A DNA stretch of 64,000 nucleotides from JACQFK01 sp964619955 (GTDB lineage Bacteria > Planctomycetota > MHYJ01 > JACPRB01). This document shows positions 60,409-64,000 of this stretch, one piece after another (the stretch's first letter is position 1; each line of letters opens with the position of its first letter). A program made the translations under genes and the position numbers. The notes beneath the pieces were generated by a model. It did not search any database, was not told the origin of the DNA, and saw nothing but the letters and a program-made list of their open reading frames with translations. The stretch is taken from contig CAZUJF010000009.1 of NCBI GenBank assembly GCA_964619955.1, positions 62,001 to 126,000 of the forward strand, read 5' to 3'.

Positions 60409-60936
60409 ATGCTGACCTTCACGCTGACCGAGGCCGGACAGACCCGCACGCTGAAGCTTCCCCAGGACGAGATCATCATCGGACGCGCGCGCGGAAACGC
60501 CGTCGTCGTGCGCAACATCAAGGCGTCCCGCAAACACGCCCGCATCGAACGCACGGGCGGGATCTACCAGGTCACCGACCTGGACTCCGGCAACGGCACC
60601 AAGGTCAACGGCGAGAAGATCAGCTTCCACACCCTCGACAAAGGCGACGAGATCCGCATCGGCGACGCCGTCCTCGTCCTCAAGTCCATCGACGACGCCG
60701 TCGAAATGGACGCCGGCAACGCCGCTGACGAGACGGACATGAACCTCAAGCTGCCCCCCATCGACAACGCCGAGACCGAGGTCGAGGTCAAATCGGTGCC
60801 CCAGAAGCTGGCGGCGAAGCCCGCGGCGAAAGCGGCTCCGGCCCCCGCCAAGCCGGCGATCAAGCTCGAGCTCAAGAAGCCTGCCGCGGCCGCCCCGGCG
60901 GCGAAGCCGGGGCTCGGCCTGCGCTTCAAGAAATAG
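60409..60936 (+). CDS. FHA-domain protein with Ala/Lys/Pro tail
   Basis: A 175-residue cytoplasmic protein. Residues 1-100 form a forkhead-associated domain: IGRARGNAVVV, the phosphothreonine-binding SRKHARIE, and the DSGNGTKVNG turn. The rest is an Ala/Lys/Pro-rich low-complexity tail ending in LGLRFKK. It should read Ser/Thr phosphorylation; no Ser/Thr kinase is in the window. GGGAGGG lies 8 nt before the ATG. Its 3' end overlaps the convergent gene at 60926 by 11 bp. Confidence 0.88.
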   Translation: MLTFTLTEAGQTRTLKLPQDEIIIGRARGNAVVVRNIKASRKHARIERTGGIYQVTDLDSGNGTKVNGEKISFHTLDKGDEIRIGDAVLVLKSIDDAVEMDAGNAADETDMNLKLPPIDNAETEVEVKSVPQKLAAKPAAKAAPAPAKPAIKLELKKPAAAAPAAKPGLGLRFKK

Positions 60937-61576
60937 CGCCCTGGGCCGCCCCGGCGGCGAAGTCCAGCAGCTCGGCGCGCAGGTCCGGCGTGCGCTGGAC
61001 GAAGTCCGTCACGATGCGCCGCACGTCCTCCGGAAACTCCGGATGCCACAGGGCCAGCCCGTGCAGGGCCCCCTCTCGAACCGCGTCGTGGGGGATCTCC
61101 AGCGTGCGCTCCATCACCGCCAGGCAGGCCTTGCCGAAGAAGGCGGCCTCGTCGGACCAGAAGCGGGCGGAGAACGGGACCGCGTCCCACCAGAGGAAAC
61201 AGATCTCGTTCAGGGGCTTGCCGGGTTCCCGCAGGTGCGTCAGCGCGGGACTGCAGCGCTTCGCAAAGAGATCCCGGAACAGGTGCTCGATCGCATGCAG
61301 CGCCTTGAGCCGCGGCGCCTGCGGCAGCATCGGATCGCCGAGCGCCTGAAGGTAATCCGCCGCGCTCACGAGATACCAGAGCCCCTGCGCCGCGCGCTCG
61401 TCCGGCAGCCCGTCCAGCAGCTCCCCCGCCTGCTCGAAGAGCCGCCCCAGCGCCTCCACGGCCTGCGCGGGCGGCAGCCTCAGGACCGCGGCGTCGGACG
61501 CCCAATACCACTCGGGGTCCGCGACCGGGTGGTCGAAGACGTGCAGCAGCCAGTCCTGGAACTCGCGGTCCTTCAA
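60926..61576 (-). CDS. Hypothetical protein coupled to the KDPG aldolase gene
   Basis: A 216-residue protein of helical, HEAT-like composition with aromatic patches (FLWWDAVPFSARFW, WHPEFPEDV). No signal, membrane segment or named family. The likely start is TTG at 61576, which overlaps the aldolase stop (TTGA), because the downstream frame is continuous and no ATG fits. Such start overlap indicates coupled translation with dgoK-eda. The role is unknown. Confidence 0.65.
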   Translation of the reverse strand: MKDREFQDWLLHVFDHPVADPEWYWASDAAVLRLPPAQAVEALGRLFEQAGELLDGLPDERAAQGLWYLVSAADYLQALGDPMLPQAPRLKALHAIEHLFRDLFAKRCSPALTHLREPGKPLNEICFLWWDAVPFSARFWSDEAAFFGKACLAVMERTLEIPHDAVREGALHGLALWHPEFPEDVRRIVTDFVQRTPDLRAELLDFAAGAAQGAIS

Positions 61577-62208
61577 GACGAGACCTGCCAGGCCTGGGCG
61601 AAGCGCGCCGCCTGCTCCCGGAACCAGCCCCAGTTTTTCGCCGCCACCTGCTTGGCGTCGAAGAGCGGGCCGCCGACGCCGACGGCGTCCGCCCCCGCCT
61701 TCCGGAACGCGGGCAGCGTCTCCACCGTCACGCCGCCCGTCGGCATCATCGGGATCTCCGGGAACGGCGCCTTGAGCGCCTTCACGTGCCCCGGCCCCAG
61801 CTGGTCGGCCGGGAAGATCTTCACCATCGTCGCGCCGAGCGACCACGCGGTCAGCACCTCGGTCGGCGTCAGCGCGCCCGGCATCACGGGGATCTTCCGC
61901 TCCACGCAGGCGCGGATCACGTCCGGGACCACCGCCGGCGTCACGATGAAGTCCGATCCCGCCGCGAGGGCCTCGTCCAGCGTCTTCAGGTTCGTCACGG
62001 TCCCCGCGCCCACGTTCGCCCGCGGGCCGCAGATCTCGCGGACGAGGCGGATCAGGTCCGCCGCGCCCTTCGTGTTCATCGTGACCTCGATCGTGGAGAG
62101 CCCGCCGTCGACGACCGCGGGCACCAGCTGCTCGACTTCGGCGCGGCCGAAAAAGCGCAGGATCCCGACCACCGGCAGCTTCTTGAAGAGCTCGTGATTG
62201 AAGGCCAT
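61573..62208 (-). CDS. 2-keto-3-deoxy-6-phosphogluconate/galactonate aldolase (KDPG/KDPGal)
   Basis: A 211-residue class I aldolase. Catalytic Glu41 is in STIEVTMNT, and Schiff-base Lys130 in GATMVKIFPA; VGAGTV and PTGGVT are phosphate-binding turns. It splits KDPG or KDPGal into pyruvate and glyceraldehyde-3-phosphate. Because dgoK is immediately upstream (1-nt gap), KDPGal from galactonate is the likely substrate, though KDPG cannot be excluded. Confidence 0.9.
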   Translation of the reverse strand: MAFNHELFKKLPVVGILRFFGRAEVEQLVPAVVDGGLSTIEVTMNTKGAADLIRLVREICGPRANVGAGTVTNLKTLDEALAAGSDFIVTPAVVPDVIRACVERKIPVMPGALTPTEVLTAWSLGATMVKIFPADQLGPGHVKALKAPFPEIPMMPTGGVTVETLPAFRKAGADAVGVGGPLFDAKQVAAKNWGWFREQAARFAQAWQVSS

Positions 62209-62209
62209 G

Positions 62210-63115
62210 TCATTTCCCCGCGAGGATGCGTTCCAGAATCACGGACTGCCCGAGCACGGCGAGCGGCTCCGCCTCGATCATCGAGAGGCGCGAGGCGAGG
62301 CCGAGGGCCTCCGCCGCCGCCCGGTACGGACCGCGCAGGCGTTCGCCTGCACAGAGGAGGATCGAGGCGTCGATCGATTTCAGGGCGGCGAGTTCCGCGC
62401 CGATCAAGAGGCCGCTGAGGTAGGAAGCGTTGGATTCCGGCCCCACCCGATCCAGCACCTGGCGGGTGCGGACCCGGAAAAGGGCCGAGGAGAGCGGAAG
62501 TTTCACCGCGTCCTTCACCCCCTCGACGAAGGGGATCGCATCGAGGCTCGCATCCGCCGTCACCGAATGGCGGAGCACGCTCTGGCGCGCCAGCAGATCG
62601 AAGAGCTCGCCCGTCATGAACGTGCGGAAGCCCATCACGCCGCCCGGGATGAGATCCACGTGTTTCGAATGGGTTCCGGGCAGGACCATGACGGCCTCAA
62701 AGCGCAAGGAAGGCCCCAGCAGCGCCGCGGCGCCCAGGATCTCGGTCTCCTCCCCCCTCAGGACGTCCGTGTCCGTCTGCAGTCCCGAGACGAGATAGAC
62801 GCCGGGTTCGACTTCGTCCCAGACCACGTCGCGCCCGTCCAGCGCGAAGGGCACGCGCGCGTACGGCAGCGGCTTCCAGCCGAGCGTGGAGCTCGCCATG
62901 CCCGAGACGACGACAGGCAGGCCCGCGGGCGCGCCCAGCTTCGCCAGGCCCGCGTGCAGGGTCTCGCGAAAGAGCGCGGCGCGGTCGCCGCCCCGGGCCG
63001 CGAGGGGCGCGGTCCCGGAATCCGTCTTGAGCTCGCCCCGCACCTCGCGTCCGATCACGTGACGCAGGCGGAAATGGGTCGTGCCCCAGTCGCAGCCGAC
63101 GAATTCCCGGGTCAT
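62210..63115 (-). CDS. dgoK: 2-dehydro-3-deoxygalactonokinase
   Basis: A 301-residue sugar-acid kinase of the DgoK family: CDWGTTHFRLRH at the N-terminus, LRGEETEILGA and LPGTHSKHVDL. It phosphorylates 2-keto-3-deoxygalactonate in the De Ley-Doudoroff path. No Shine-Dalgarno is present; TTTACC/TACGCT ends 8 nt before the ATG. It is divergent from the TSUP transporter, with mirror-image promoters. Confidence 0.9.
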   Translation of the reverse strand: MTREFVGCDWGTTHFRLRHVIGREVRGELKTDSGTAPLAARGGDRAALFRETLHAGLAKLGAPAGLPVVVSGMASSTLGWKPLPYARVPFALDGRDVVWDEVEPGVYLVSGLQTDTDVLRGEETEILGAAALLGPSLRFEAVMVLPGTHSKHVDLIPGGVMGFRTFMTGELFDLLARQSVLRHSVTADASLDAIPFVEGVKDAVKLPLSSALFRVRTRQVLDRVGPESNASYLSGLLIGAELAALKSIDASILLCAGERLRGPYRAAAEALGLASRLSMIEAEPLAVLGQSVILERILAGK

Positions 63116-63123
63116 GGAACCCC

Positions 63124-63152
63124 AGCGTACAGGGCGGAGGCCCGGGGGTAAA
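63124..63152 (-). promoter_or_regulatory. Leaderless promoter of dgoK
   Basis: Minus strand -35 TTTACC (63152-63147), 17-nt spacer, -10 TACGCT (63129-63124), 8 nt to ATG 63115. Confidence 0.65.
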
Positions 63153-63172
63153 GCTCCGGTTCTCCTTTACCC
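63146..63172. promoter_or_regulatory. Perfect 8-bp inverted repeat holding both divergent -35 boxes
   Basis: GGGTAAAG (63146-63153) and CTTTACCC (63165-63172) flank an 11-nt centre. Each arm contains the -35 box of one of the divergent promoters. It may be an operator for a dimeric regulator or simply two mirrored -35 boxes. Confidence 0.55.
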
Positions 63173-63194
63173 GTCCCCTTCCCGCGACTACTCT
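63166..63194 (+). promoter_or_regulatory. Leaderless promoter of the TSUP transporter gene
   Basis: -35 TTTACC (63166-63171), 17-nt spacer, -10 TACTCT (63189-63194), 8 nt to ATG 63203. Confidence 0.65.
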
Positions 63195-63202
63195 TGCACC
63201 CC

Positions 63203-64000
63203 ATGCCCGAGATACCCGCCGGTGTTTCGCCGGGGCTCTACTACCTCTGCATCGGCGCGGCCGTGCTCGTCACGGGGATCAGCAAGGCGGGCTTCGGGGG
63301 CGGCATCGGCATCGTCGCGATCCCCCTGATGAGCCTGGTGCTGCCGCCGCAGCACATGCTGGGCCTCACGCTGCCGCTGCTCATCGCGGCGGATGCGCTG
63401 AGCAGCCTGCACCACCTGCGGGCCTACGAGCTGCGGCTGATGAAACCGTTGCTTTGGGGGGCGGCCGTCGGGATCCTCCTGGGCTCGGCGGCGTTCTGGG
63501 CGCTGAAGCAGTCGGACCCCGTCCGGGTGCAGAAGCTGCTCTCGGGCCTGATCGGCGGGATCTGCCTGCTTTTCGTCGGGGTCCAGGTCTGGGGGCTGAC
63601 GGGGCGCCGGGTGCCGACGCTGCCGTCCGGCACGGGCTCGAGCGTGGGGGTGGGCGCGCTCGCCGGGTTCGTCTCCACGCTTAGCCACGCGGCGGGCCCG
63701 CTGGTGACGCTGTACCTGCTCCAGGAGAAGTTGGAGAAGCGCAAGCTGGTCGGGACGCTGGTGCTGTTCTTCCTGATCGTGAACGTCTCGAAGGTCCCGA
63801 CGTTCGTGGCGCTGGACCTGATCAACGCCCGGACGCTGCGGGACTCCGTCTGGTTCGTGCCGCTGATCCCGCTCGGGACGCTGATCGGGGCCTGGATGCA
63901 CCAGCGGGTCCCCGAGAAGCCCTTCGCGGCGATCCTCTACATCGCGGCCGCGCTCACCGCCGGCCACATGATCCGCTCGGCGCTGACGCCGCCCCTTTAA
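63203..64000 (+). CDS. TSUP (TauE/SafE) family permease
   Basis: A 265-residue membrane protein with about eight TM helices and the two half-repeats of TSUP permeases (GISKAGFGGGIGIVAIPL in the first, GFVSTLSHAAGPLVTLYLL in the second). Members export sulfite, sulfoacetate or related anions, and some organic acids. Divergence from dgoK suggests a sugar-acid link, which is inference. The ATG at 63203 is placed by the promoter 8 nt upstream; a TTG at 63194 is an alternative. The stop codon is the last three bases of the window. Confidence 0.85.
   Translation: MPEIPAGVSPGLYYLCIGAAVLVTGISKAGFGGGIGIVAIPLMSLVLPPQHMLGLTLPLLIAADALSSLHHLRAYELRLMKPLLWGAAVGILLGSAAFWALKQSDPVRVQKLLSGLIGGICLLFVGVQVWGLTGRRVPTLPSGTGSSVGVGALAGFVSTLSHAAGPLVTLYLLQEKLEKRKLVGTLVLFFLIVNVSKVPTFVALDLINARTLRDSVWFVPLIPLGTLIGAWMHQRVPEKPFAAILYIAAALTAGHMIRSALTPPL

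Overview
The window is GC-rich bacterial chromosome with tightly packed genes and two tRNA genes. It has no rRNA, phage, transposase or CRISPR. The gene set points to the Planctomycetota or a close PVC relative. Indicators are a Tat-exported DUF1501 protein, Tat or Sec exported TIM-barrel isomerases and Gfo/Idh oxidoreductases, a CehA-type metallohydrolase, LamG, PQQ-propeller and sialidase-like exported proteins, and zinc-ribbon/TM proteins. This assignment is inference from gene content, because no phylogenetic marker was compared.

Layout. 1-2.6 kb: partial tsaD, an S41 C-terminal protease and a coiled-coil protein. 2.6-2.96 kb: tRNA-Phe followed by a palindromic repeat patch and an 18-C run. 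2.96-10.5 kb: phosphofructokinase, an SGNH hydrolase, an amidohydrolase lipoprotein, a zinc-ribbon/TM/HEAT protein and DUF1501. 10.5-15.3 kb: a ParA-like ATPase with a long Ala/Pro/Glu tail, an isomerase, a protein with five zinc ribbons and a small exported protein. 15.3-17.4 kb: a cobalamin-type radical SAM protein and a Bcp peroxiredoxin whose peroxidatic cysteine codon is TGA, so a probable selenoprotein. 17.5-28.2 kb: two large paralogues (zinc ribbon, TM, helical region, a shared GGCC-motif domain, LamG) that flank nagA, a Gfo/Idh gene, an isomerase and a degenerate nucleotide-cyclase domain. 28.2-38.4 kb: a sialidase-like protein, LarA-like protein, cupin, CehA-like protein, exported Gfo/Idh, nagB, a PfkB kinase and an aldo/keto reductase. 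38.4-49 kb: the type IV pilus or type II secretion block pilT, a lone MshEN domain, pilB, pilC and a PilS-like kinase, then an O-antigen ligase-like protein and a DCC protein, with an OmpA-like lipoprotein and pilD upstream. 49-50.4 kb: a TPR protein carrying two RNA polymerase alpha-CTD-like domains. 50.5-58.1 kb: a PQQ propeller protein and the chaperone operon groEL-groES-groEL-dnaJ-grpE. 58.3-64 kb: a FlgM-like protein, tRNA-Pro, small unknowns, an FHA protein, dgoK-eda and a TSUP transporter.

How the genes fit together. Sugar and amino-sugar catabolism recurs (nagA, nagB, dgoK/eda, PfkB, PFK, exported isomerases and oxidoreductases), which suits a polysaccharide degrader. The pilus block and its PilS-like kinase are one co-directional unit with an internal promoter ahead of pilC.

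Most notable signals: (1) the TGA-encoded peroxiredoxin with a candidate SECIS hairpin; (2) about a dozen genes with a TANNNT -10 box placed 6-8 nt before the start codon and no Shine-Dalgarno, six of them with a good -35, which indicates widespread leaderless transcription; (3) the TPR-double-alpha-CTD protein; (4) the paralogous zinc-ribbon/TM/LamG pair.
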